NCBI RefSeq assembly: GCF_047511655.1 | Contig: NC_133389.1 | Span: 151,481,973-151,545,972 of the forward strand | Source: Castor canadensis | Taxonomy: Eukaryota > Chordata > Mammalia > Rodentia > Castoridae | Direction of reading: 5' to 3' | Length of the DNA: 64,000 nucleotides | Part shown: positions 10,201 through 22,600 of the stretch, piece after piece | Numbering within the stretch: position 1 is the stretch's first letter | Layout: every line of letters begins with the position of its first letter | Made by a program: the position numbers and the translations under genes | The notes under the pieces: model-generated | The model's database searches: none | What the model was told of the DNA's origin: nothing | What the model saw: only the letters and a program-made list of their open reading frames with translations

Positions 10201-13200
10201 AGATGTTTTATACCTCCTTAGTTAAGTTTATACCTAAGTATTTTTTTAGGCTATTGTGAATGGATAATTTTCCTGATTTCTTTCTCAGCCTGTTCATTGT
10301 TGGTATATAGAAAAACTACTGATTTTATATCCTGCTATGTTGCCAAAAGTGTTTATCAGCTCTAGGAGTTTTTTTTTTTTTTTTGGTGGAATCTTTAGGG
10401 TATTACAAGTATAGAATCATATCATCTGCAAGTAGGAATAATTTGACTTCTTCCATTCCTACTTGAATTCCTTTTATTTCTTTCTCTTGCTTTATTGCTT
10501 CGGCTAGGAATTCTAGTACTCATTCCTGACTTTAGAGGGAATAAATGAGTTCAGTTTTTCCCTGTTTAGTATGATGTTGGCTATAGGTTTGTCATACATA
10601 GCCTTTATTATGTTGAGGTACATTTCTTCTAGTTTCCTTTTATCATAAAAGGATGTTGAATTTTGTCAGAGGCTTTTTCTGCATCAGTTGAGATGATCAT
10701 GTGATTTTTTTTTCTTTGATTCTGTTTATGTGATGTATTACATTTATTGATTTACATATGTTGAGCCATCTTTGCATCCCTGGAAAGAAACCAACTTGAT
10801 CATGGTATATGATCTTTTAAATGTGTAGTTGAATTTGGTTTGCAAATATTTTATTGAGAATTTTTGTGTCTATGTTTATTTAAGAGATTGGTGCATAATT
10901 CTCTTTTTTTTGTTGTGTCCTTTTCCAATTTTGGAATGACTGTAATACTGGATTCATAGAATGAGTTTGGTAGTGTTTCTATTTCATGAAGTAGGTGATA
11001 GTTTTTTAAAGATCTGGTATAATTTGTCAGTGAATCCATCTGGTTCTTGGATTTTTCTTTGTTGGGAAAACATTACTTCATCAGTCTCAATGCTTGTAAT
11101 AGATCTATTTATATCATCTTAGTTCAGTTTTGATAGGTCAAATGCATCTAGAAATTTATCAGTTTCCTCTAGGTTTTCCAGATTTTGAATATAGGTTTTC
11201 AAAGTATTCCTTCATGATCCTCAGGATTTCATTGGTATTTGTTGTGATAGCCCCCTTTTCATCTCTGATTTTATTAATTTGGGTTTTTTCCCTCCTCGTC
11301 AGATTAGCTAAAGGTTTATGAATCTTATTTATCTTTTTGAAGAACTAGCTTTTTGTTTTATGGATTCTTTCTGCCTGCTAATTTGGTGTTTGACTTGTTC
11401 TTGTTTTTCTAGGAGCTTGAGGTGCTATTTATTTGAGATTCTGTGTTTGTTTGATGTAGATGCTTATAGCTATAAACTTTCTTCCTAGCACTGCCTTTTT
11501 TGTATCCCAGAGGTTCTGGAAGGTTGTGTTTTCATTTTCATTACATACTAGGAACTTTCGGGTATCCCCCCTTATTTTTTCAGTGACCAACTTGTCATTC
11601 AACAATGTGTCATTCAGTCTCCATGTGTTTGAATATTTTCTGCAGTTTCTTTTGCTGTTGAGTTCTAGTTTTGTTCCATTATGGTCTGATAGAATACAGA
11701 GTGTTATTTCAACTTTCTTATGTATGCTAAGACTTGCTTTGTATCCTAACATATGATCCATTTTGGAGAAAGTTCCATGGGCTGCTGAGAAGAATGTGTA
11801 TTGTGCAGCTGCTTGGTGAAATGCTCTAGATATCTGTTAAGTTCATTTGATCTGTAGAGTCATTTAATTCTTTGCTGATTTTTTTTTTGTCTAGATGACC
11901 TGTCTATTGGTGATAGTGGCATATTGACCCCACTATCATTTTGTTGGGATCTGTTGTGCTTTTAATTCCAGTAGTGTTTGTTTAATGAAGTTGGGTGTAC
12001 CAACATTTAGCACATATATGTTAACAATTGTCATTTCCTCTTAATGGATTGTTACCTTTATTAATGGTCTTCTGACTAATTTTGGTTTGAAATCTACTTT
12101 ATCAAATATGAGTATAGTTATTCCTGCTGCTTTTGGGGTTCATTTGGTTGGAAGATCTTTTTCCACCTTTTTATCCAATGTTTGTTTTTGTCATGGATAT
12201 TTGTTTCTTGTATGCAAAAAAATGGTTGGGTCTTGCTTTTTATCCAATTAGCCATTCTCTGTCTTTTGATTCTGTGTTAATATTGAAAGGTATATAGTAA
12301 TTCCTGCCATATTTTTGCTTTTTTTTTATGTTTGATTCTTTCCTATCCTTCATTTGCTTATCTGTTCATATGTTGAGATTTACTTTTTTTTCCATATTTT
12401 TATGATTATATTTATCTTCTTTTGTGTGTAGATTTGAGTTATCTTCTGCAGTTGTGAATGAGTTGTTACAAATTTCTTTAGTTTTGTTTATCCTGATAGG
12501 TTTTTATTTCTCCTCCAGTTATGAATGGTAGCTTTGCTGGGTAGAGTGATCTACTTTGTCACTTATTTTCTTTCAGCACTTGAAATATATCATTCCATGC
12601 CCTCTTTGCTTTTAAGGTTTCTATTGAGAAGTCTCCTGATGGGTTTGCCTTTATAAGTGACTTGGCCCTTCTTCCTTGAAACTTTCAGTATTCTTTCCTT
12701 GTTTTCTGAACTTAATGTTCTAACTATAATATGCTGTGGAGAGGTTCTATTTTGGTCTTGTCTATCTAGAGGCCTTGTATACCTGGATGGGCATCCCGCT
12801 CTCAAGATTTGGGAAGTTTTCTTCTATTATTTTATTGAATATGTTTCCTATGCCTTTAGCTACACTGAGAGAGAGATATTTTCATTTCCAGAACTTCAAT
12901 TTGATTTTTTGTTCAGGATTTCTTATCGTTTTAGTTCTCATCTGTTGCATTGTTTTCCATATTTCATTTAGCTATTTATTTTAGTCTCTGAGTTCATTTA
13001 GTTCTTTACTTGTGTTCTCTCTGAATTCATTTAGCTGTTTCTGTTTCATTGAGGTGTTTATACATGTCTTCTTTTATCTCATTAATCATTCTTTTTTTTT
13101 TTTTGCCAATAAAAAGCAGCCATTTATTCTCAGTGATGACTTTGGCTATCAGTTTCAGTAGTAGTGATTTGAACTGATGTGTGTTTTATTTTTTTTTTTT

Positions 13201-16200
13201 GCATTTCTTTTTTTTTTCTTTTATTATTCATATGTGCATACAAGGCTTGGGTCATTTCTCCCCCTGCCCCCACCCCCTCCCTTACCACCCACTCCACCCC
13301 CTCCCTCTCACCCCCCACCCCCTCCATACCCAGCAGAAACTATTTTGCCTTTATTTCTAATTTTGTTGTACAGAGAGTATAAGCTATAATAGGAATGAAC
13401 AAGGGTTTTTGCTGGTTGAGATAAGGATAGCTATACAAGGCATCGACTTACATTGATTTCCTGTGCGTGGGTGTTACCTTCTAGGTTAATTCTTTTTTTT
13501 TTTCCTTTTTCTTTTATTATTCATATGTGCATACAAGGCTTGGTTCATTTCTCCCCCCTGCCTTACCACCCACTCCACCCCTTCCCTCTCCCCCCACTCA
13601 ATACCCAGCAGAAACTATTTTGCCCTTATTTCTAATTTTGTTGTAGAGAGAGTATAACCAATAACAGGAAGGGACAAGGGTTTTTGCTGGTTGAGATAAG
13701 GATAACTATACAGGGCATTGACTCACATTGATTTCCTGTGCTTGGGTGTTACCTTCTAGGTTAATTCTTTTTGATCTAACCTTTTCTCTAGTTTCTGCTC
13801 CCCTTTTCCTATTGGCCTCAGTTGCTTTTAAGGTATCTGCTTTAGTTTCTCTGCGTTAAGGGCAACAAATGCTAGCTAGTTTTTTAGGTGTCTTACCTAT
13901 CCTCACCCCTTCCTTGTGTGCTCCCGCTTTTATCATGTGCTCAAAGTCCAATCCCCTTGTTGTGTTTGCCCTTGATCTAATGTCCACATATGAGGGAGAA
14001 CGTACGATTTTTGGTCTTTTGGGCCAGGCTAACCTCACTCAGAATGATGTTCTCCAATTCCATCCATTTACCAGCGAATGATAACATTTTGTTCTTCTTC
14101 ATGGCTGCATAAAATTCCATTGTGTATAGATACCACATTTTCTTAATCCATTCGTCAGTGCTGGGGCACCTTGGGTGTTTCCATAACTTGGCTATTGTGA
14201 ATAGTGCCGCAATAAACATGGATGTGCAGGTGCCTCTGGAGTAACCTGTGTCACAGTCTTTTGGGTATATCCCCAAGAGTGGTATTGCTGGATCAAATGG
14301 TAGATCAATGTCTAGCTTTTTAAGTAGCCTCCAAATATTTTTCCAGAGTGGTTGTACTAGTCTACATTCCCACCAACAGTGTAAGAGGGTTCCTTTTTCT
14401 CCGCATCCTCACCAACACCTGTTGTTGGTGGTGTTGCTAATGATGGCTATTCTAACAGGGGTGAGGTGGAATCTTAGCGAGGTTTTAATTTGCATTTCCT
14501 TTATTGCTAGAGATGGTGAGCATTTTTTCATGTGTTTTCTGGCCATTTGAATTTCTTCTTTTGAGAAAGTTCTGTTTAGTTCACTTGCCCATTTCTTTAT
14601 TGGTTCATTAGTTTTGGGAGAATTTAGTTTTTTAAGTTCCCTATATATTCTGGTTATCAGTCCTTTGTCTGATGTATAGTTGGCAAATATTTTCTCCCAC
14701 TCTGTGGGTGTTCTTTTCAGTTTAGAGACCATTTCTTTTGATGAACAGAAGCTTTTTAGCTTTATGAGGTCCCATTTATCTATGCTATCTCTTAGTTGCT
14801 GTGCTGCAGGGGTTTCATTGAGAAAGTTCTTACCTATACCTACTAACTCCAGAGTATTTCCTACTCTTTCCTGTATCAACTTAAGAGTTTGGGGCCTGAT
14901 ATTAAGATCCTTGATCCATTTTGAGTAGATCTTGGTATAGGGTGATATACATGGATCTAGTTTCAGTTTTTTGCAGACTGCTAACCAGTTTTCCCAGCAG
15001 TTTTTGTTGAAGAGGCTGCTATTTCTCCATCGTATATTTTTAGCTCCTTTGTCAAAGATAAGTTGCTTATAGTTGTGTGGCTTCATATCTGGGTCCTCTA
15101 TTCTGTACCACTGGTCTTCATGTCTGTTTTTGTGCCAGTACCATGCTGTTTTTATTGTTATTGCTTTGTAAGATAGTTTGAAGTCAGGTATCGTGATACC
15201 TCCAGCATTGTTCTTTTGACTGAGTATTGCCTTGGCTATTCGTGGCTTCCTGTGTTTCCATATAAATTTCACAGTAGATTTTTCAATCTCTTTAATGAAT
15301 GTCATTGGAATTTTGATGGGAATTGCATTAAACATGTAGATTACTTTTGGGAGTATCGACATTTTTACTATGTTGATTCTACCAATCCATGAGCATGGGA
15401 GATCTCTCCACTTTCTATAGTCTTCCTCAATCTCTTTCTTCAGAAGTATATAGTTTTCCTTGTAGAGGTCTTTCACATCTTTTGTTAGATTTACACCTAG
15501 GTATTTGGTTTTTTTTGAGGCTATTGTAAATGGAATTGTTTTCATACATTCTTTTTCAGTTTGCTCATTGTTAGTGTATAGAAATGCTAATGATTTTTCT
15601 ATGTTGATTTTATATCCTGCTACCTTGCTATAGCTATTGATGATGTCTAGAAGCTTCTGAGTAGAGTTTTTTGGGTCTTTAAGATATAGGATCATGTCGT
15701 CTGCAAATAGGGATATTTTGACAGTTTCTTTACCTATTTGTATTCCTTTTATTCCTTCTTCTGGCCTAATTGCTCTGGCTAGGAATTCCAGTACTATGTT
15801 GAATAGGAGTGGGGATAGTGGGCATCCTTGTCTGGTTCCTGATTTTAGAGGGAATGGTTTTAATTTTTCTCCGTTAAGTATAATGCTGGCTGTAGGTCTG
15901 TCATATATAGCTTTTACAATGTTGAGGAACTTTCCTTCTATTCCTAGTTTTCTTAGAGCTTTTATCATGAAATGATGTTGGATCTTATCAAAGGCTTTTT
16001 CTGCATCTATTGAGATGATCAAGTGGTTTTTGTCTTTGCTTCTGTTAATGTGGTTTATTATGTTTATTGATTTTCATATGTTGAATCACCCCTGCATCCC
16101 TGGGATGAAGCCTACTTGGTTGTGGTGAATAATCTTTTTGATGTGTTGCTGAATTCGGTTTGCCATTATTTTGTTGAGGATTTTTGCATCAATGTTCATT

Positions 16201-19200
16201 AAGGAGATTGGCCTATAGTTCTCCTTTTTGGAGGTGTCTTTGCCTGGTTTTGGGATAAGTGTAATACTGGCTTCATAAAATGTGTTTGGCAATTTTCCTT
16301 CCCTTTCTATTTCGTGGAACAGTTTAAGGAGGGTTGGTATCAGTTCTTCTTTAAAGGTCTGATAGAATTCAGCAGAGAATCCATCAGGTCCTGGACTTTT
16401 CTTTTTGGGGAGACTCTTGATTGCTGCTTCAATTTCATTTTGTGTTGTAGATCTATTCAGGTGATTAATTTCCTCTTGGTTCACTTTTGGGTGATCATAA
16501 GTATCTAGAAATCTGTCCATTTCTTTTAGATTTTCAAATTTATTTGAATATAGGTTCTTAAAGTAGTCTCTGATGATTTCCTGGACTTCCATGGTGTTTG
16601 TTGTTATCTCCCCTTTTGCATTCCTGATTCTACTAATTTGGGTTTTTTCTCTCCTCATTTTAGTCAGGTTTGCCAGGGGTCTGTCAATCTTGTTTATTTT
16701 TTCAAAGAACCAACTTTTTGTTTCATTAATTCTTTGTATGGTTTTTTTGGTTTCTATTTCGTTGATTTCAGCTCTTATTTTTATTATTTCTCTCCTTCTG
16801 TTTGTTTTGGGATTTGCTTGTTCTTGTTTTTCTAGGAGTTTGAGATGTATCATTAGGTCATTGATTTGGGATCTTTCACTCTTTTTAATATATGCACTCA
16901 TGGCTATAAACTTTCCTCTCAAGACTGCCTTAGCTGTGTCCCATAGGTTCCGGTAGGTTGTGTTTTCATTTTCATTGACTTCCAGGAATTTTTAAATTTC
17001 CTCTTTTATTTCATCAATGATCCATTCTTCATTAAGTAATGAGTTATTTAGTTTCCAGCTGTTTGCATGTTTTTTGTCTTTACTTTTGTTGTTGAGTTCT
17101 ACTTTTACTGCATTGTGGTCAGATAGTATGCATGGTATTATTTCTATTTTCTTATATTTGCTGAGGCTTGCTTTGTGCCCTAGGATATGATCTATTTTGG
17201 AGAAGGTTCCATGGGCTGCTGAGAAGAATGTATATTGTGTAGAGGTTGGATGAAATGTTCTGTAGACATCTACTAGGTCCACTTGATCTAGTAGCATATT
17301 TTAGATCTTGGATTTCTTTATTGAGTTTTTGTTTGGATGACCTATCTATTGATGCTAATGGAGTGTTAAAGTCTCCCACAACCACTGTGTTGGCGTTTAT
17401 ATATGCTTTTAGGTCTTTCAGGGTATGTTTGATGAAATTTGGTGCATTGACATTGGGTGCATACAGATTGATGATTATTATTTCCTTTTGGTCTATTTCC
17501 CCTTTTATTAGTATGGAATGTCCTTCTTTATCTCGTTTGATCAATGTAGCTTTGAAGTCTACTTTGTCAGAGATAAGTATTGCTACTCCTGCTTGTTTTC
17601 GGGGGCCATTGGCTTGGTAAATCTTCTTCCAGCCTTTCATCCTAAGCATATGCTTATTTCTGTCAGTGAGATGAGTCTCCTGTAAGCAACAAATTGTTGG
17701 ATCTTCTTTTTTAATCCATTTTGTCAAACGGTGTCTTTTGATGGGTGAATTAAGTCCATTAACATTAAGTGTTAGTACTGATAGGTATGTGGTGATTCCT
17801 GCCATTTAGTTATCTTAGTTGTTTGAAGGTTTGATTGTGTGTACCTAACTTGATGTTACTCTCTACTGTCTTGCTTTTTCTTATCCTGTGGTTTGGTGCT
17901 GCCTGCCTTTTCATGGTTAAGTTGGGTGTCACTTTCTGTGTGCAGGATCCCTTGCAGAATCTTTTGTAATGGTGGCTTTGTGGTCACATATTGTTTTAGT
18001 TTCTGCTTATCATGGAAGACTTTTATTGCTCCATCTATTTTGAATGATAGCTTTGCTGGGTAGAGTATCCTGGGGTTGAAGTTATTTTCATTCAGTGCCC
18101 GGAAGATCTCACCCCACGCTCTTCTTGCTTTTAATGTTTCTGTTGAGAAGTCTGCTGTGATTTTGATGGGTTTACCTTTGTATGTTACTTGTTTTTTCTC
18201 TCTTACAGCCTTCAATATTCTTTCCTTAGTTTCTGAACTTGTTGTTTTAATGATGATATGTCGTGGAGTAGTTCTATTTTGATCTGGTCTGTTTGGTGTC
18301 CTGGCGGCCTCTTGCATCTGTATGGGAATATCTTTCTCTAGATTTGGGAAATTTTCCATTATTATTTTGTTGAATATATTATGCATTCCCTTCGCTTGCA
18401 CCTCTTCTCCTTCTTCGATGCCCATGATTGTCAAGTTTGGTCTTTTGATGGAGTCAGTGAGTTCTTGCATTTTCTTTTCACAGGTCTTGAGTTGTTTAAT
18501 TAATAGTTCTTCGGTTTTTCCTTTAATTACCATTTCATCTTCAAGTTCTGAGATTCTGTCTTCTGTTTGTTCTATTCTGCTGGATTGGCCTTCCGTTTTG
18601 TTTTGCAGTTCTGTTTCGTTCTTTTTTCTGAGGTTTTCCATATCCTGGCAGTTTTCCTCTTTAATGTTGTCTGTTTTTGTCCTGAGTTCATTTATCCGTT
18701 TATTCATTGTGTTCTCTCTTTCACTTTGGTGTTTATACAGTGCTTTTATGGTTTCCTTTATTTCTTCTTTTGCTTTTTAAAATTCTCTATTTTTGTTGTC
18801 TTGGAATTTCTTGAGTGTCTCCTGTACATTTTGGTTGACCCTATCCAGTATCATCTCTATAAAATTCTCATTGAGTATTTGTAGTATGTCTTCTTTTAAA
18901 TTATTCTTGTGGGCTTCATTGGGACCTTTGGCATAGTTTATCTTCATTTGTTGGAGTCTGGATCTGAGTTTCTGTTCTCTTCATTCCCCTCTGGTTCCTG
19001 TACTAATTTTTTGCTGTGGGGAAACTGGTTTCCCTGTTTTTTCTCTCTTCCTTTCATTGTCTTTGGTGTTGTTACTGTCCCTGTACTGTATGCAATTAAG
19101 TATTTTCTAGCTTGTAATAATAACAATGGTAATATTTAGAATGGAAGGGTGAGCTGAGATGGAAAGCAAGAAGTTAAAGAAAAGGCGAAAACAAATATAC

Positions 19201-19579
19201 AGACAAGAGGGAGAAAGCAGAACAAGGTATCAGACAAGAGAGTTTCAAAGTATAAACAGGGAGTGTTAGTGTACTAATCGACAGTAAGCTGAACAGACAA
19301 TAGAGAGACAGAGAGAGGATTGAAAATCAAAGATAAAAAAAATAAAAAATAAGTAAATGAAAGAAATATCTATATATAAAAATGAATTAAAATAAAATGG
19401 AAAATAGAAAATTAAAAGAAAAAAAAAACCAAAAAACTTCCAAGTTTATATGCAATGCAGTTTCAGTCTTAATAATTTGGGTGTCTGTCTCAATCTCCAG
19501 TCCTGGAGTTGGTGCCTCAGATGTTGTTCTGTAGTTGTCTCATCAAAGGGGATGCATAAAGTAGAACAAAAGTACACAG

Positions 19580-19622
<43 letters not shown>

Positions 19623-22600
19623 GCCCCACCAAGTGTCCCCAGTTCAAATGCAATACAGTTTCAGTAAGTTTTTCGGCTTGCAGGTGTAATTCGGTTGTTC
19701 TCTCATCAAAGGTAGGGAGAAAAAGAAAAAAAAAGAGTCTGGAGACAGTTCTGAGAGTGGTATCTGCAACTGTGGTTTGCCTGCCTGCTCCTCTCAGCCT
19801 GCTGTAGCTGGTGGTGTTATTTATGCAGATCTCTGGGGTGAACTTAGCACTCACCTGGTCCCACAGGCTTTGTTTGTTCAGAGTTCTCCTGTGCGGGAGC
19901 CTCTGCTACAGGCTTTCCCCTTTCCAAGCACTGGGAAAGGTGACACTGCCCCCGCGTTGTCAGGCCTGCATGTTTATTTACAGTTCATGTGGGAGGTGGG
20001 TCTTCCCCCACTTCTGTGCAGTCTTCCTCCCACTGCCACTTTCACAAGCTTTCCTGCTCCTGCTTACGGGTGGTGCTGCTGCTCCTGCCGGCCGCCATGT
20101 TTATTTACAGTTCACAATGGGAAATGGGTCTTCCCTCCTCTCCTGTGGAGTTTTTCTCCCTCCACCACTCTCACAAGCTTCCCTGCTCCTGGTTGCTGGG
20201 TGCGCGCTCCGCTCCCTCCAGAGGCTCTCCAGCCTGCCTGGTTTGTTTATTTACAGTCCCGGGAAGGATTCCCTTCCCCCAATCTTCAGCACTCAGGGCG
20301 CCCCACCCTCTTTCCAGCGTGTCTTAATTGTTCTTATTGCTTATTACTCAGTTTCCCTTTTTTTTCCCCTGGGTGGAGGTCAGTCTGTCCAGGGGGCTAT
20401 GCTGCTCTGGCCCAGGCTTGTCTGTGGGAGTACCGCGGTACCACGAAGCTCACCTGGTCCACGTCTTCCCAGTGGGTGCCCGGCATTGGCGGCCCCGGGG
20501 GCCTTCCTCGTTTCTCCGTTTAACGTGAAGTGGAGATTCTCTGCGCCGGCTGGAGGTGTGTAGGGGTCAAAGTTATGCCTTTTCTCAGTGATTATGCCTG
20601 CAAAGTGTGTCTCCAGCATCTCTCCAAGATTTCACTATAGGAGGCTTGCTTTCTGCTTCCTACCTCTATCCGCCATCTTGGAATCCTTCATTAGTCATTC
20701 TTATCATCATTCTCCTGAGCTCAAAATTTGAGATTTCACTTCCTTCACTGTCATTTAGATCCTTTGTTGTGTGATTGTTGACTTTTTTGAGATGGTATAT
20801 TGTTTTGCTTTTTCATATTTCATGTGTTTCTGCATTGGCATTTGGTTGTTTGAAGTCAGTTCATTTGTTGGGTGTTTTAGTCACCTAAAAGTCTTTCCAC
20901 TGAATTATTCTCTATGTTCTGGCAGGACTGGGTACTGGCAGGTTTGATTTGATGTTTCTCACCACCAGCCTAGGTGGATAGCTCAGCAATAACAAATTCA
21001 CCACATAAAATGCCATTGACAACATTGTCTATACAACCAATCATGTTATATATGATGTATTCTATCATTCTTATGTGGTACAGTAGAAGGTTAGAAAAAA
21101 AATTATTTGAATAGAAGTTAAAAATTAGGTAGTAAAAATAAGTGGGGATGTGATGGGGAAAATAAGGAAAAAGGAAGATAGGGAGAAGGGGAGTAAATGT
21201 GAGGGCTGCAAGTAAACAATTTACTAATGTATAGGTATATAGTTCAATAATTGTGGAGAAGGGTACTATTGTCAGAAATTACAAAGGAATAGAAAGGTTA
21301 AGAATAATAAAAGAAGGTGGAATAAGCCACACATAGATAAACAAATTATTCTTTAAAAATGAAAAGAATAAAATTAAAAATTAAGATAGAATATCCTTAA
21401 TGTTGAGAAGAGTATATGTCAGCTGGGCTCTATCAGTGTAATGGATGCCCTCCTTCAATCTCTGGTCCTCAGCTTTTTGTCTATAGCTCTCCTGTTGTGT
21501 TTACTAATGTATTCCCTCAGAGCCCATTATTGACCAGGTGCAGCCTGGTAGGAAGAGGCAGCTGTTGGGGTCATGCAGGGAAAGTCCTGTGGAGTAGCAG
21601 TAATTCCCAGAATTTGGACTGCTCTGCTGGGGAACAGTGTGTCTGTTATAGGCATCTGTGAGGTTATAGTTGGGGAGTGGGTTGTGAAATTCTTAAGCAT
21701 GGGTAGTGAGTCAGAAAGTATTCTGCCACTCTTGAAGCCTACACTTTAACCTACTCAGGGTGTCCAGTGGCTGTTCTGGCTTGTCTACATCTAGCTTTTT
21801 TACCTTTAGCCACCCAGGCCTCCAGTTTGATGTTCATTTGAAGAGTAAAGAATGAAAAGGTCCTGTTACTTGTGTGTAAGCACACACCACTGGGTTGGGC
21901 TGTGGGATCAGAGCTCTAGCAAAGCAGACTGCTCACTAGTCTTGGGGTAGAGACCCAAATGCTGAATTCCAGTCAGCCAGCATGTTCACTCCTTTGCCCT
22001 TCCTAGTCTTGGGGAAGAGACCAGGCACTGAGCTCTAGCCAGGCAACCTGATTGCTTCCACACCCTTCCTTTGTCTTGGGGTACAGATGAGGTGCTGAGC
22101 ACTTTCTCTCACTCCCTGGGGCCATGTACCTTTAATCAGCCTGCGTATTCAAAAGTTTTCTGAGGGGCTAGATGTTTTTGAGTCCGCATATTGGGCTCGG
22201 CTGGGCATCCCTCAGAGGTAACACTGATTATAGCAAAGTTCACTCAGCTTTACACAGAGATAGGTGTGGAGACTTTTAATCTGCCCATTGAGCCAAAATT
22301 TTTCTCCAGAGGGCAAATGTATCTGCGTCCACACACTGAGCTAGCCTATGTGGCAGCCCTTAGGACTGAAACTGGTTCACCCCACTGGCTCATTTCTGTG
22401 CTGGTCCTTTTTGCTCTGGGTGGTGAGGTTCAGATGCCCGTTGGCTTTTTTCCAGTGGTGAGGGCAAGGCTTATTGACCTGTGCTTAGCACTCTATGCAG
22501 TTGTTTTGTTTTGTACAGGTGGGTCATGCTTGAAGCAAAACAAAACAGAACATTAAAAAAAGGAAAATTGAGCTGGGAAGGTCATGGAATGGAGCAGATC

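Larger units (their letters stand above)
8456..13093 (-). mobile_element. older LINE-1, left part (ORF2 and end of ORF1)
   Basis: Translation of the - strand shows L1 ORF2 pieces: '[10 protein letters not shown]' at the C-terminus near 8.66 kb, and endonuclease and RT remnants up to 12 kb. The ORF1 C-terminal domain follows ('[21 protein letters not shown]' at 12590-12805). Many frameshifts and stops break it. Two SINEs sit inside it (8506-8601, 8950-9117). At 13093 it is cut by a younger L1 and resumes at 20703. Confidence 0.9.
13094..20688 (-). mobile_element. younger full-length LINE-1 (7.6 kb) nested in the older L1
   Basis: The element runs from a 5' end reading aaggattccaagatggcgg (- strand, at 20688) through a 1.7-kb 5' UTR, ORF1 (18947-17856) and ORF2 (17805-13977). 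A 3' UTR with G-rich tract follows, then poly-A at 13104-13092. It is flanked by cattaatcattctt (13080-13093) and cattagtcattctt (20689-20702), a 14-bp target-site duplication with one mismatch. The coding frames are close to intact, so the copy is fairly young, but several stops make it inactive. Confidence 0.95.
18948..20688 (-). promoter_or_regulatory. 5' UTR/internal promoter of the younger L1
   Basis: The first 900 bp (20688-19750) are GC-rich with CpGs. They contain three diverged tandem units marked by 'tgtttatttacagt' at 19971, 20098 and 20244. Downstream come another repeated pair ('gcaatgcagtttcagt' near 19453 and 'gcaatacagtttcagt' near 19649), a CA microsatellite and an AT-rich tract. 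No ORF of note lies here; apparent long frames on both strands are composition artefacts. Confidence 0.7.

Noticed and set aside
13177..13389. Proline/phenylalanine-rich + strand frames
   Set aside because: They are the antisense of the L1 3' UTR polypurine tract.
16573..16956. Hydrophobic + strand frame of 127 codons resembling a membrane protein
   Set aside because: It is the antisense shadow of the Lys/Asn/Glu-rich L1 ORF2; T-rich antisense DNA encodes Phe/Leu/Ile by default.
18322..18884. Two long hydrophobic + strand frames
   Set aside because: They are antisense to the L1 ORF1 coiled coil.
19777..20563. Two overlapping ~250-codon + strand frames
   Set aside because: They lie antisense in the GC-rich 5' UTR of the younger L1. 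Low stop frequency follows from base composition, and the translations are Pro/Cys/Leu-rich without domain character.
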